Of a DNA stretch of 34,816 nt, positions 1-8,230 are shown one piece after another (position 1 is the stretch's first letter; each line of letters opens with the position of its first letter). The position numbers were made by a program, and so were the translations under genes. The notes below the pieces were generated by a model that was given only the letters and a program-made list of their open reading frames with translations, did not search any database and had not been told where the DNA came from. The stretch comes from a candidate division TM6 bacterium UASB124 (GTDB lineage: Bacteria > Dependentiae > Babeliae > Babeliales > RVW-14), in NCBI GenBank assembly GCA_001468855.1, contig LDIV01000001.1, positions 286,599 through 321,414 on the forward strand, read 5' to 3'.

Positions 1-15
1 TTGACAACTCCGAAC

Positions 16-443
16 TCACGTTACTATACGTATATCCTCATCATCTACAAATGTATCTCCTATTTCTGTATTCACGATTGCACACCATCGAAAGTAATTT
101 TTAAAGTTCCAATTATTGATCCACAACGTTGTCCTTGAGAACAAGGATCACTATAAAAATTTTGTTTAGATTCTGCTTCACGTTGATAACGTTCGGCAAT
201 TTTTTTATGTGTTCAGGTGAAAGACCATCGGTAAATGATTCTCCAGAAAAATATTTTTCTGATATTTCTTTAATTATTTCGTCCTGTGTTAATACGGGTT
301 TTGCTAGATCTTAATTGTACTTGTTGATTTTCATCACTTTGCTCATCAAGTGGGATATCCCAAAGTGCATGCAAATATTTGCTACTTCCGACAAGAATGA
401 CCAATTGAAGTAAAAAACATACTAGCTTTCGTTGTTTCTTCAT
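16..443 (-). pseudogene. Decayed secreted-protein gene, three frames
   Basis: A strong ribosome site (gaggtgggg) stands just upstream of an ATG at 443, followed by a clear signal peptide (MKKQRKLVCFLL..., about 20 residues). That frame stops near 270. The protein-like reading continues in a second frame from about 310 to 205 (includes TQDEIIKEISEKYFSGES), in a third frame from about 205 (IAERYQREAESKQNFYSDP), and in a further frame near 75-16 (CAIVNTEIGDTFVDDEDI) ending at a TGA at 16-18. One junction coincides with an A7 run near 200-206 (minus strand); one extra A would join the frames. I do not recognise the family. Either a pseudogene accumulating indels or an intact gene hit by sequencing errors; several independent breaks favour decay. 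Confidence 0.6.
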
Positions 444-531
444 GCCCCCCACCTCTTTTTAAGAGCATTTATAAACTTTTATTTAATTATGTTATTACTA
501 CACCCGAAAAATCAAGATTCTTTGTTAAATA

Positions 532-971
532 CTATTTTTCTTGTAACCAATTTCCCTGCAAATCTTCATATAATCTAATTGTACTTTTAACGGCATTGAG
601 AGGTATCTTTTGGTTTCCATAAAAGTGCGGATATTGTGTACCACCAGGTTTGTTTGCTTCAATACGAAGTTCGAATCCATTTTTTTCAAGAGCCGTTGGA
701 TCCAGTTCCAATACAATGACCTGTTTAGTCCCTTTAAAGAATTTTTTTACCGTATTAAGTACTTGCTTGCCAAAAGATGTGTGTATAAAACCTGATTGAA
801 TATCAAGTTCTAATAGTTTAACGCAATCTTGTGTATTGGTTTGATCAAAATTGTCTAATGGCAGCATTTTATAAATTTTTGCCGAATCAAAAAACATAAC
901 CTGTTCCTTTTTTGTACCGCAAGAGCTTAAAAACAAACACTGTGCAAGTAAAATAACAACATTTTTTTCAT
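532..971 (-). CDS. DUF952-domain lipoprotein, start-proximal frameshift
   Basis: The body matches the DUF952 family (Pfam PF06108): an IYK-(M)LP start, a GFIHTSFGKQV segment, then FPHxYG-like QYPHFYGNQKIPLNAV, and a terminal beta strand. The function of DUF952 is not established. The open frame can be traced up to 1113, but the sensible start is the ATG at 971: it is followed by A7, and one extra A would give MKKNVVILLAQ...LSSC, a textbook lipoprotein signal with lipobox Cys. As written, that ATG is out of frame by one and the upstream in-frame extension is not signal-like. So this is either a slippage-dependent gene, a fresh pseudogene, or a homopolymer read error. Family assignment is firm; whether it is expressed is uncertain. 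Confidence 0.65.
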
Positions 972-1326
972 AATGTCTTTTTTTTATAAAAAAAGCCTCA
1001 AATACAATACACATATGCCATTTAGATTCATGTGCTTCAATGAAATTAATCATGTAAAAAAGGTCCGGCATTTGCATATAAAATGAGAACAGATAGACGA
1101 TTTTGCCATGCAAGTTTTTTCATTAACTTGATCTTAAAAATCAAATGCTGTTTATTAAAAATAATAGAAACAGGCTTTATTAGCTTTTATAACCAGCTAA
1201 AACTGCCACTTTTCCAGCAAAATATTAAGTTTATCTATCAAAAGACGCCGTTGCAGAAAGAATATTCCATGTTAAACTAATTGTTAATAGTCATTATATT
1301 TTTAATTATTAAATGGGGTTATATTT

Positions 1327-2142
1327 ATGAAATTCAATAAAACATTTCTTCTTGCGTGTCTTTCAGTTTCTATCTCTTCATCAGCTCTACCGATGAAAAG
1401 ATTTTTCAGTTTTTTTAGCTTTAAATCTGAAAAGCAGCCGGATGCCAAAGAAAAATTAAAACAAGCTATCAGTAAAATAGAGAAGACTATAGAACCGTTA
1501 CAACAAAAAATTAAGGCTCATGAAGCTACCGTTGGCCTTAGCACTTCTACCATACAGCAACGCCAAGCAGCAAAAATTGAGGCCTCAGCCATTGAGACTA
1601 AAAAGAAATGTTTGAACATGTTGCAACGTCAACGTTCTAATTTACAACGACACTTAAATCTGATCGATAGATCTCAAAGTCACAAGCGTCGTAAGACCAA
1701 AGACGACGATGATAATAATGTACAAAGCATCGATGATTACTTGAATACAACACAAGAGGCTCTGGAAGATCAAGCAGAAGTCGATGCAATTGTAGAACAA
1801 TACACAAAACATGATGATGCACATATTGAGGTTGAATTAGACCGTAAACAAGCAATGTATCAAGATATGGCTCGCTTAGATTCTCTTTATGCATTGTGTC
1901 ATCAACAAGATCAACCATCAACAAGTTCTGCACCATCCGTACCAGTAGTATCTTCACATGATCAAGCGTTAGCTGATCTTCACAATTATTTCGATTTTAG
2001 CAATACAACAGCTTCTTCGAATACTTCAACAACAAATACAATTGTTTCTGACTCAAAAAACATAGATGATGAATATAACAAGAGAATAGCCAACCATTAC
2101 AAATTCTTTGCTGAAATGGCTAAGGACGCTGATAAAAAATAG
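1327..2142 (+). CDS. Exported coiled-coil protein with basic NLS-like patch
   Basis: 271 residues. N-terminal signal peptide (residues 1-20, ending SSSALP), then a long charged helical region (about 36-190) of coiled-coil character and a Ser/Thr-rich low-complexity stretch (197-240). Residues 119-125 are HKRRKTK followed by DDDD, a pattern like a monopartite eukaryotic nuclear localisation signal. The helical core (A..K..AS.IE.KKK.L..LQRQRSNLQRHLNLID) resembles in layout the alpha1-alpha2 hairpin of ESCRT-III/Snf7 proteins, but this is a visual impression only. Start chosen at the ATG preceded by a GGGG ribosome site in an A/T-rich leader. Stands alone; converges on the macrodomain gene. No function claimed; likely an effector or envelope protein. 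Confidence 0.8.
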   Translation: MKFNKTFLLACLSVSISSSALPMKRFFSFFSFKSEKQPDAKEKLKQAISKIEKTIEPLQQKIKAHEATVGLSTSTIQQRQAAKIEASAIETKKKCLNMLQRQRSNLQRHLNLIDRSQSHKRRKTKDDDDNNVQSIDDYLNTTQEALEDQAEVDAIVEQYTKHDDAHIEVELDRKQAMYQDMARLDSLYALCHQQDQPSTSSAPSVPVVSSHDQALADLHNYFDFSNTTASSNTSTTNTIVSDSKNIDDEYNKRIANHYKFFAEMAKDADKK

Positions 2143-2155
2143 AGCTGTTTTTATT

Positions 2156-3109
2156 CTATTTCATAGCATTTTGATACGCAGTTTTCATATCCTGCAATTT
2201 TTTAGCATCAGAATCCCAAATAACAAGTCGAACCTCTGCAAAAGCATTCGGTTTATTGGTGGTAAGATATTGCCTAATTGCCGCAATCGCAACAGGTGTT
2301 GCCTTATCAACCGAATAACCGAAGATTCCCGTACTAATCGCAGGGATAGCGACCCTGGTAATCCCGTTTGTTTGCGCCGTCTTTAAAATGTTCATATATG
2401 TTGTTCTCAGCATATTTGGATCTTCACCCATTGGACCGACAGCATGAATAATACGCACCGGCGCAAGCTTATGGCCACCCGATAAACAAGCATCTCCAAC
2501 ATCACATCTAACATTTTTTCTAATAAATTTCTTATTTGTAAGCTCTATTATAAGCCCAGGGCCTGCCGCCTTTTGAATTGCACGAGCAATACCGGCACTA
2601 CCTATAAGTGTGGTATTAGCCGCGTTAACAATGGCTGCTGTTTGCTTTGCTTGTAGCGAATCTTTTTGAAATTGTTGGGTGATATCATCATGAACAAGGG
2701 TAACTGGTGTTCCATTAATCATAATATGGTGCAATTCATTTGAAATAATTTTTGTTGAAACCGGTTTTTTACTTGGCTTTTTACCAGGCTTCTTACCTAT
2801 CTTCTTGGTCGTCTTTTTCTTAGCGCCTTTCTTTGTAGACTTTTTGACAGGTTTCTTTACCGTTTTTTTTGCACGCTTCATCACCTGCTTTTTCTTGGCA
2901 GGCTTTTTTGTCGCTTTTTTAACAGATTTTTTCGATGACTTTTTACTAGGTTTTTTCTTGACTGCTTTTTTAATTGTTTTTTGGGTTGGCTTCTTTTTAG
3001 ACGCCACGGTAGTAGATTTGGCATCCTTACCTGCATCCGCAGCATAAACAGATGCAAAAAGCATTGCACATACAACAACAAGATTTGTTATAACACCCAC
3101 CATGAACAT
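2156..3109 (-). CDS. Exported macrodomain protein with histone H1-like Lys tail
   Basis: 317 residues from the ATG at 3109, which follows an AAAGGAG site; the upstream extension to 3214 is rejected because it lacks a ribosome site and would bury the signal peptide. Order: signal peptide (1-23, ending SVYAA), very basic Lys/Ala/Pro tract (about 38-116, KKPxKK-type repeats like histone H1 or AlgP tails), macrodomain (about 129-317). Macrodomain marks: AIVNAANTTLIGSAGIARAI (160-178), HAVGP (222-226) and AIPAISTGIFGY (254-265), the ADP-ribose phosphate-binding loops. Family members bind or hydrolyse ADP-ribose or O-acetyl-ADP-ribose. The basic tract suggests nucleic acid or membrane binding; export plus an H1-like tail makes a host-directed role plausible. 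Catalytic competence is not certain because the loop is GSAG rather than GGGG. Confidence 0.9.
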   Translation of the reverse strand: MFMVGVITNLVVVCAMLFASVYAADAGKDAKSTTVASKKKPTQKTIKKAVKKKPSKKSSKKSVKKATKKPAKKKQVMKRAKKTVKKPVKKSTKKGAKKKTTKKIGKKPGKKPSKKPVSTKIISNELHHIMINGTPVTLVHDDITQQFQKDSLQAKQTAAIVNAANTTLIGSAGIARAIQKAAGPGLIIELTNKKFIRKNVRCDVGDACLSGGHKLAPVRIIHAVGPMGEDPNMLRTTYMNILKTAQTNGITRVAIPAISTGIFGYSVDKATPVAIAAIRQYLTTNKPNAFAEVRLVIWDSDAKKLQDMKTAYQNAMK

Positions 3110-3317
3110 ATACTCTCCTTTTATAAAACACATCATATTGATTCTTACATGGGTTCTTACCATAAATGCCTCATTATTTGCAAGAGCTAAGAAATATTCA
3201 TTACTCTTAAACAATGATCTTTATACGGAAGGGGCCTTTGCTCATGAAACCTTTTTAACGTATGGTACAAGAGCTGAGCATCATTCATGGCTCTGTTAGT
3301 GCGGGCAGTGGGAGCAT

Positions 3318-4256
3318 ATGAAAAAAATTCTTACTGTAAGATTAAAATCTACATACATGCTTATAATACTTATCGCAATAACCGGCATAACCAGTATCAT
3401 CCTTCTTCAAAAAACAAACGCTTGTGGCGGTTATTTCACAGCTGGCTACATCAATAGGCAAATCCAGCACATTGATACGTACCGAGAAATAAAAGCAGTA
3501 TTCGATGCGTGTGATGAAAATACATTAGTCACGTTTGATATCGACGATACCCTCATCACAGCACATGATGTATTTGTACGAACTCCCGATACCCCTCTTT
3601 GGTTCAAGCTATGTCTTGCCGCCAAATACTTTACCACCTTTTGGAATACTGCAAAAAAAGAACAAGCTATTAATGATTTTCTCGGCGTATTCTTACAACA
3701 AGTCCCTCGCTTTGTCTTTGATCACGATATTGTGCAATTCATCAAACAACTACATCAACAAAAATGTACCGTTATTGGCCTTACAACAATAGGTAGCGGT
3801 TCAGCAGGATCCATAAAAAGCCTTCCGGAATGGCGTGCCACTATGTTGGATGAATTTGGTATTAATTTTAGTACCACATGTAATGATGCTTCATTTAAAA
3901 CGCTGCCCATGCGCCATCAGAATTATCCATGCTTATATAAAGGAATTCTCTGCGCAAATTATATATCAAAGGGTTTTGTACTTGGAGCCTTCCTTGATTG
4001 CTATCATATAAAACCCAAATTAATCATATCTTTTGATGATCAGCAAAGTGCTCTTCGTGCTATCGCACAAGAATGCAATCAAAGGAAAATACCTTTCACC
4101 GGCTACCAAATATTAGGAGCAAAAAAACTCCCTGGCGAATGGAACACTAATCGGGCGCTCTTGCAATTTGATTATGCATTACAGCATAAGCGCTGGTTAT
4201 GCGATAAAGAAGCGGATGCCATGCTTGCCCAAAACACACGCATGCTCAATACATAA
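3318..4256 (+). CDS. DUF2608 HAD-superfamily exported protein
   Basis: 312 residues. N-terminal hydrophobic anchor or signal peptide (about 12-35, ends near NACGG). HAD motif I is FDIDDTLIT with the two aspartates at 74 and 76; a Thr-rich motif II lies at about LTTIG (residues 154-158) and a motif IV-like SFDDQQSAL follows near 240. This pattern and length fit DUF2608 (PF11019), a HAD-like family I associate with intracellular bacteria such as Legionella, Coxiella and Chlamydiae; substrate unknown, a phosphatase-type reaction is likely. A ribosome site (GGGAG) lies six bases before the ATG. Monocistronic, ends at a stem-loop terminator. Diverges from the macrodomain gene. Confidence 0.85.
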   Translation: MKKILTVRLKSTYMLIILIAITGITSIILLQKTNACGGYFTAGYINRQIQHIDTYREIKAVFDACDENTLVTFDIDDTLITAHDVFVRTPDTPLWFKLCLAAKYFTTFWNTAKKEQAINDFLGVFLQQVPRFVFDHDIVQFIKQLHQQKCTVIGLTTIGSGSAGSIKSLPEWRATMLDEFGINFSTTCNDASFKTLPMRHQNYPCLYKGILCANYISKGFVLGAFLDCYHIKPKLIISFDDQQSALRAIAQECNQRKIPFTGYQILGAKKLPGEWNTNRALLQFDYALQHKRWLCDKEADAMLAQNTRMLNT

Positions 4257-4287
4257 AAAAGAGCCCTATTAATATCAGGGCCCTTTT
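4255..4287. terminator. Bidirectional intrinsic terminator
   Basis: Arms gagccct (4261-4267) and agggccc (4277-4283) form a short stem with one mismatch, flanked by A6 on the left and T4 on the right, so it can terminate the DUF2608 gene and the convergent small secreted gene. Confidence 0.65.
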
Positions 4288-4309
4288 AATCGTTGCTCAA
4301 AAATTCATT

Positions 4310-4753
4310 TTACTTTGTTACTTTAACCTCAATGAAATAACCGGTTGCGGTAACAAACATGATAGAGCTACAAAGACATTTTAAAAATGTATGCCACTGA
4401 AGCTGGTCCTTAAGTGGTGCCTCAACCATAGAAATTAATGTAAATTTCTTTTGTTCTTGATCCCAAAACAAAGCTTTATTTTTTTGATATGTAATACGAT
4501 GGTAAGCAGTTCCGAACATTGTTCGAATAGCTTCTTCTACCTCAAAATCACTTGCCTGCTTTTTATCTGATGTAAAAGATATAGTTGACCCATCAGTTGT
4601 AAGATACTGTCCTGTACATGATCTGATTGTATCCGGTAATAATTCGTTATACGTACGATCATCGTTATGATTTAATTTAAGCTTAACGGCAGACACCTGA
4701 AAGATTGCTGTGCATGCAACCAATCCAAGCACAATACATGATATCTTTTTCAT
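4310..4753 (-). CDS. Small secreted protein, unknown family
   Basis: 147 residues with a clean signal peptide (MKKISCIVLGLVACTAIFQVSA, cleavage about residue 22) and an AGGGGGA ribosome site before the ATG. The mature part has about 125 residues of mixed beta character, two closely spaced cysteines (CLC near residue 125) and a hydrophobic C-terminal strand; no recognised motif. The central EVEEAIRTMFG segment may be a helix. Not recognised. Convergent with the DUF2608 gene and sharing its terminator. Probably periplasmic or secreted. Confidence 0.75.
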   Translation of the reverse strand: MKKISCIVLGLVACTAIFQVSAVKLKLNHNDDRTYNELLPDTIRSCTGQYLTTDGSTISFTSDKKQASDFEVEEAIRTMFGTAYHRITYQKNKALFWDQEQKKFTLISMVEAPLKDQLQWHTFLKCLCSSIMFVTATGYFIEVKVTK

Positions 4754-5075
4754 AGAATCCCCCTTGTAAAATCCCTATAAAAAACTGTTTTTATGCCAGA
4801 CAAAGATTACCAATATAAAGAACACATCTCAAATGGGTAGCTTATCACCATAACAATCAAAGCACATTAATTACATTGTATGGAACAACACAGCTACGCA
4901 TCTGCCAACTTTATAATATTATTAATTATAAAAAACTTCAGCAACGCATTCTTTTCATCTTGTAATTACATAGATCAAGAATTAGCACATCGCAGCCCTT
5001 TGTCAGACACGTGTAAAAGAGGCAAACTTATATGCAGTAGACATAATTACTTAATTTAGTATGGAGGATTCTTTC
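4754..5075. other. AT-rich intergenic spacer, no gene seen
   Basis: About 320 bases between divergent small secreted genes. It holds no credible ORF. A TATAAT hexamer lies at 4912-4917 but no matching -35 element was found at usual spacing. It presumably carries both promoters. Confidence 0.5.
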
Positions 5076-5312
5076 ATGAATATTCGTTTTATTACGCTCA
5101 GTATTCTTTGCGCTAATCTTATAGCTTCTTCTGTTTTATCTGCACGTGGATGCAAAGCATGTAACCGTGGTAACTATCAACGTAACCAATGCCAACAATG
5201 CACAAAACCAAATCAATGCAAAGCCGGCAAAGCATGCAATACCTGCAATACAAATACTTGCTATACATGCTACACAAATAATACCTGTGGTGCCTGCCGT
5301 ATAAACAGATAA
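5076..5312 (+). CDS. Cys-rich small secreted protein with five CxxC motifs
   Basis: 78 residues from the ATG at 5076; the in-frame ATG at 5061 is itself part of the ribosome site (GGAGG), so the later start is preferred. Signal peptide about 1-23 (ends SVLSA). The mature ~55-residue chain has 11 cysteines, arranged CKAC, CQQC, CNTC, CYTC, CGAC plus a single Cys, and is rich in Asn, Thr and Gln. This could bind metal, form a disulfide-knotted surface protein or act in redox; no family recognised. It is monocistronic and followed by a perfect terminator, which suggests strong regulated expression. Confidence 0.85.
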   Translation: MNIRFITLSILCANLIASSVLSARGCKACNRGNYQRNQCQQCTKPNQCKAGKACNTCNTNTCYTCYTNNTCGACRINR

Positions 5313-5341
5313 GACGCTGTTTGATTCATATACTTAAAATT

Positions 5342-5374
5342 AAAAGTCCCTGCGTAAAACGCAGGGACTTTTTT
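5342..5374 (+). terminator. Strong intrinsic terminator
   Basis: Perfect 10-bp stem agtccctgcg/cgcagggact (5345-5354 and 5360-5369) with a TAAAA loop, preceded by A4 and followed by T6. It ends the Cys-rich gene. Confidence 0.9.
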
Positions 5375-5473
5375 ATTCTTGATCATCCATCACTTTGCAC
5401 AGCCACATTAAATCAGCACGAACTGTACAATAAGAGAAAAAATCATATGCATTACTATTCACTGATTCTATTC

Positions 5474-6094
5474 CTAATTAAAACCGGAATGTTCAATATC
5501 ATGAACAAGAAAAAATCTACGTACTACAGTACGAAGCACTTTTTCATCTTTTGCCTGTGCACATTCGAAAAGATTATGCATGTATTCACAATTACTAATC
5601 CGCTGTTTTTTCAATTGTTTACCACATTGTAGCTGTTCTACGTTGCTTGTAACTGTTTTCAATAAATCCATTGGCGTTTCGTTCTCATTATTTCTAAGGG
5701 CATCAATCTGAATATCCAATACAACACACCACCATAAAAAAAACGCCACTACATCTTTGTCTTCTGACAAAACGGCATTATGAAGCGGTGTATTACCACG
5801 ATGCTGAGACTTTTTACATAAAGAATGCTTAAAAAACTGTGATATGGCATTCCACTGAGAGCCAGTTTTACTTTTGTCTTGCTCTTGATTGTAAAAAAGC
5901 ACCATCATTTTTGTAAGATTATCAGTCATACCTAATCGTGATAAAGAAAGTAATATATCCTCATCCCAAATAGCCACCTCACTTTTCACATTTTTTGAAA
6001 TTGAAATATCCAATAACGGAGACTTCTCCACCCCAAAGACGTTGAACATAACAACCAGCGATAGAACAGACAAACTACTCTTGAGTATCTTCAT
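5474..6094 (-). CDS. Exported ankyrin-repeat protein
   Basis: 206 residues: signal peptide (about 1-21, ends NVFG), a helical N-terminal part, then one clear ankyrin consensus RGNTPLHNAVLSEDKDVVAFFL near residues 99-120 and a weaker following unit (NENETPMDLLKTV). The C-terminal 50 residues are charged and helical. Ankyrin repeats mediate protein-protein contacts; in intracellular bacteria exported ankyrin proteins are often effectors. Ribosome site AGGG before the ATG. Monocistronic. Related in type, though not obviously in sequence, to the ankyrin gene at 32433. Confidence 0.8.
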   Translation of the reverse strand: MKILKSSLSVLSLVVMFNVFGVEKSPLLDISISKNVKSEVAIWDEDILLSLSRLGMTDNLTKMMVLFYNQEQDKSKTGSQWNAISQFFKHSLCKKSQHRGNTPLHNAVLSEDKDVVAFFLWWCVVLDIQIDALRNNENETPMDLLKTVTSNVEQLQCGKQLKKQRISNCEYMHNLFECAQAKDEKVLRTVVRRFFLVHDIEHSGFN

Positions 6095-6176
6095 AAGACC
6101 CTAACAATTCAATTGTTAATCTCATCACAACAATTCGTGTTGCACATTTTAGCAACAAAAACAATAACAACAATAA

Positions 6177-6905
6177 CTATTCGTGCATACCCTTTTCATT
6201 ATGCAAAACAGACTGAGTTGCACCTTTGCATTCTCGCACAATAATGTCTGCAGCATCTTGAACATCATCAACAATAGTCACAATGCTTAAATCATTTAAT
6301 TCGATAAGGCCATCTTTAAGTGAGTAATCCTTAAGCCATTGAACAAACGGAGTCCAAAACTCCTTGTTGATAAGAACTATAGGCACATGTGCCATACGGT
6401 TACATTGCACCAATGTTATAACCTCCATGAGCTCGTCAAAAGTTCCAAATCCACCGGGGAAAACAATAAAACCAACTGCGTATCGTACTAACAACCATTT
6501 ACGCGCAAAGAAATGTTCCATTTCAAGATATTCTTGGACAAAAGGATTTTCTTTTTCTTTATTAAGCCGAATAAGGCCAATACCGGCAGAAATTATTTCT
6601 TTTCCCTGGAGATATTCTTGCATATGCTTTTCTCTCAAATGATCAATAGCGCCCTGATTAGCAGCATTCATAATGCCCGGACCGCCACCGGTAATTATTG
6701 AAAATCCTTCAGCGGCAAGATCTTTAGCCAAATGTCGAGCTTGTTGAAACATTTCACTTGAAATAGGCACCCGAGCGCTACCAAAAATAGTAACCGCCGG
6801 ATGAGGAAGTCGTGTAAGCTTCCACATGCCCCATAACAATCGAATACTTGTTTTGGAAAAACTTTTGAGGAATAAAAAATATTCTTTAAATCGACACGCT
6901 AACAT
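6177..6905 (-). CDS. LOG-family (TIGR00730-type) phosphoribohydrolase-like protein
   Basis: 242 residues. Rossmann-like family marks: GSAR (42-45), ITGGGPGIMNAANQGA (71-86), RKWLLV (135-140) and PGGFGTFDE (150-158), the PGGxGTxxE nucleotide-binding signature of LOG/lysine-decarboxylase-like proteins. Known members release free bases from cytokinin-type nucleoside monophosphates or hydrolyse AMP-like nucleotides; many bacterial members are of unknown substrate. The first ~35 residues form an amphipathic extension before the fold. The ATG lies inside the end of the upstream kinase gene (7-base overlap), so translation is coupled. Family is certain; substrate is not. Confidence 0.9.
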   Translation of the reverse strand: MLACRFKEYFLFLKSFSKTSIRLLWGMWKLTRLPHPAVTIFGSARVPISSEMFQQARHLAKDLAAEGFSIITGGGPGIMNAANQGAIDHLREKHMQEYLQGKEIISAGIGLIRLNKEKENPFVQEYLEMEHFFARKWLLVRYAVGFIVFPGGFGTFDELMEVITLVQCNRMAHVPIVLINKEFWTPFVQWLKDYSLKDGLIELNDLSIVTIVDDVQDAADIIVRECKGATQSVLHNEKGMHE

Positions 6906-7876
6906 GTAATAACCTTTTTCTGAACATAATTAAGCACAACGACAGCACCCTGCTCCGGTGTGTTTGCGGTGGTATTAATTATAAGATCGTATGAAAAACG
7001 CGGATACACATAATAATGGTCGTCTCGAGGGAATGCGTCCAAAACAATCTGCTTGGTTTCAGAAACAAGACGCAAACGTTTCTTTTTGTACTCAGGCTTG
7101 GCATATTCTGTAATGACCCTATGCACATCACAACCGCTCACACATTCCAACGTATGCTTGCCATAATCTTGTGGAGAAATTTCAAACGTATGAATGAAAT
7201 TAACCAAGACCCAATTAAGCTCTCGGCGATCCTGCTTTTTTGCTGTTATATTTCGATGTTTTATTCTATCGACCAAGTTATTCCATGGGCAATATGCCAA
7301 CACATACGTAATACGAGTCCCATCAAATTCATTAAGGCACGATAAAAAATCAACGCCATTCCACAGATACAACGGTGATTCTATGACAACATTATGTCCA
7401 TTCAAAGCAGCTTGCCGTGCTGCTCGATACATTTTTTTGGTTGGTTCAAGAGCCATACCATCTTTTAAATCGTTATAAAACTTCACTTGGAATTCATATT
7501 TTTGTTTCTCACTCAAAAAGTCGACTGCTGTAAAAAAATTACGCATAACAACACCACTAACAAAAAAGGACAAAACTTTTCCATAGTGTTTTGTTATAAA
7601 CTTTTTGAGTATCTCCGGCATAACGATTTCATCAAAAGCAAACGTTTGAGCATCAAGCTTTTTGGCTAAAATGTTTACCATCGATGATTTACCGGCAGAG
7701 CACGAGCCGCTGACAAAAATAATACGCCCGGGTGTAACAACCTTGGTAGAACAAACGACAGCATCTTTTTTGTTCTTCTTTGCATATGTATAGGTAAACA
7801 ATGTTGTCAAAAAGATGCCTGTTACCAGTAGTAAAAAAATTCGACTTCTTGAAGAATAAGCCTTCAGTCCAATCAT
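6899..7876 (-). CDS. Membrane-anchored P-loop kinase, chloramphenicol-phosphotransferase-like
   Basis: 325 residues from the ATG at 7876, preceded by AGGGGGG; upstream codons to 7978 lack a ribosome site. A signal or anchor segment (about 12-31) is followed by a short basic linker and a P-loop domain: GRIIFVSGSCSAGKSS (50-65) is a Walker A, with FDEIVMP near 81-87. The -SAGKSS- signature and spacing recall chloramphenicol 3-O-phosphotransferase-like kinases. An exported kinase is unusual because ATP is scarce in the periplasm; the anchor may instead leave the domain cytoplasmic. Overlaps the LOG gene by 7 bases, implying joint function in nucleotide or small-molecule phosphate metabolism. Substrate unknown. 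Confidence 0.75.
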   Translation of the reverse strand: MIGLKAYSSRSRIFLLLVTGIFLTTLFTYTYAKKNKKDAVVCSTKVVTPGRIIFVSGSCSAGKSSMVNILAKKLDAQTFAFDEIVMPEILKKFITKHYGKVLSFFVSGVVMRNFFTAVDFLSEKQKYEFQVKFYNDLKDGMALEPTKKMYRAARQAALNGHNVVIESPLYLWNGVDFLSCLNEFDGTRITYVLAYCPWNNLVDRIKHRNITAKKQDRRELNWVLVNFIHTFEISPQDYGKHTLECVSGCDVHRVITEYAKPEYKKKRLRLVSETKQIVLDAFPRDDHYYVYPRFSYDLIINTTANTPEQGAVVVLNYVQKKVITC

Positions 7877-8230
7877 GATCCCCCCTAAAAACACTAAACA
7901 TAACCGATTCTTATTATAAGAGTTGCAAAAAGGCCTCTCTAAGGTCAATATTTCACATATTTCAATCGCCACACCCAACCGGTTTAATTTTCTACTTGGC
8001 TAAAGCATTAAACAAAGGCCTTCTTGTCGGCGCCCCATTTTGACACCTTATATTTTCGATGTAAGAATATCGCATCAATATAAGCCCCTCTTATTATTCA
8101 TCGTTATTTTTATTGTTATTACGTGATCAGAAAGGATCTAGTCTCATGAAAAGAATTGTTTCATTCATTTTTTCTGTAGTAACTCTTATTATGTCGCCCA
8201 AGATGCTATTTGGCGACGGCTTAATCATTA

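Noticed and set aside
1..36. TTGACA with an 18-base spacer to TATACG at the left edge, looking like a promoter.
   Set aside because: It lies in the tail of a decayed minus-strand gene and drives no reading frame on the plus strand.
1083..1280. 65-residue plus-strand ORF.
   Set aside because: Low-complexity hydrophobic/basic, no ribosome site, overlaps the upstream region of the DUF952 gene; probably spacer.
2805..3047. 80-residue Phe/Leu-rich plus-strand ORF.
   Set aside because: It is the complement of the Lys-rich tract of the macrodomain gene, so the hydrophobicity is an artefact.
6364..6642. 92-residue plus-strand ORF opposite the LOG gene.
   Set aside because: Shadow of a well-supported family member on the other strand.
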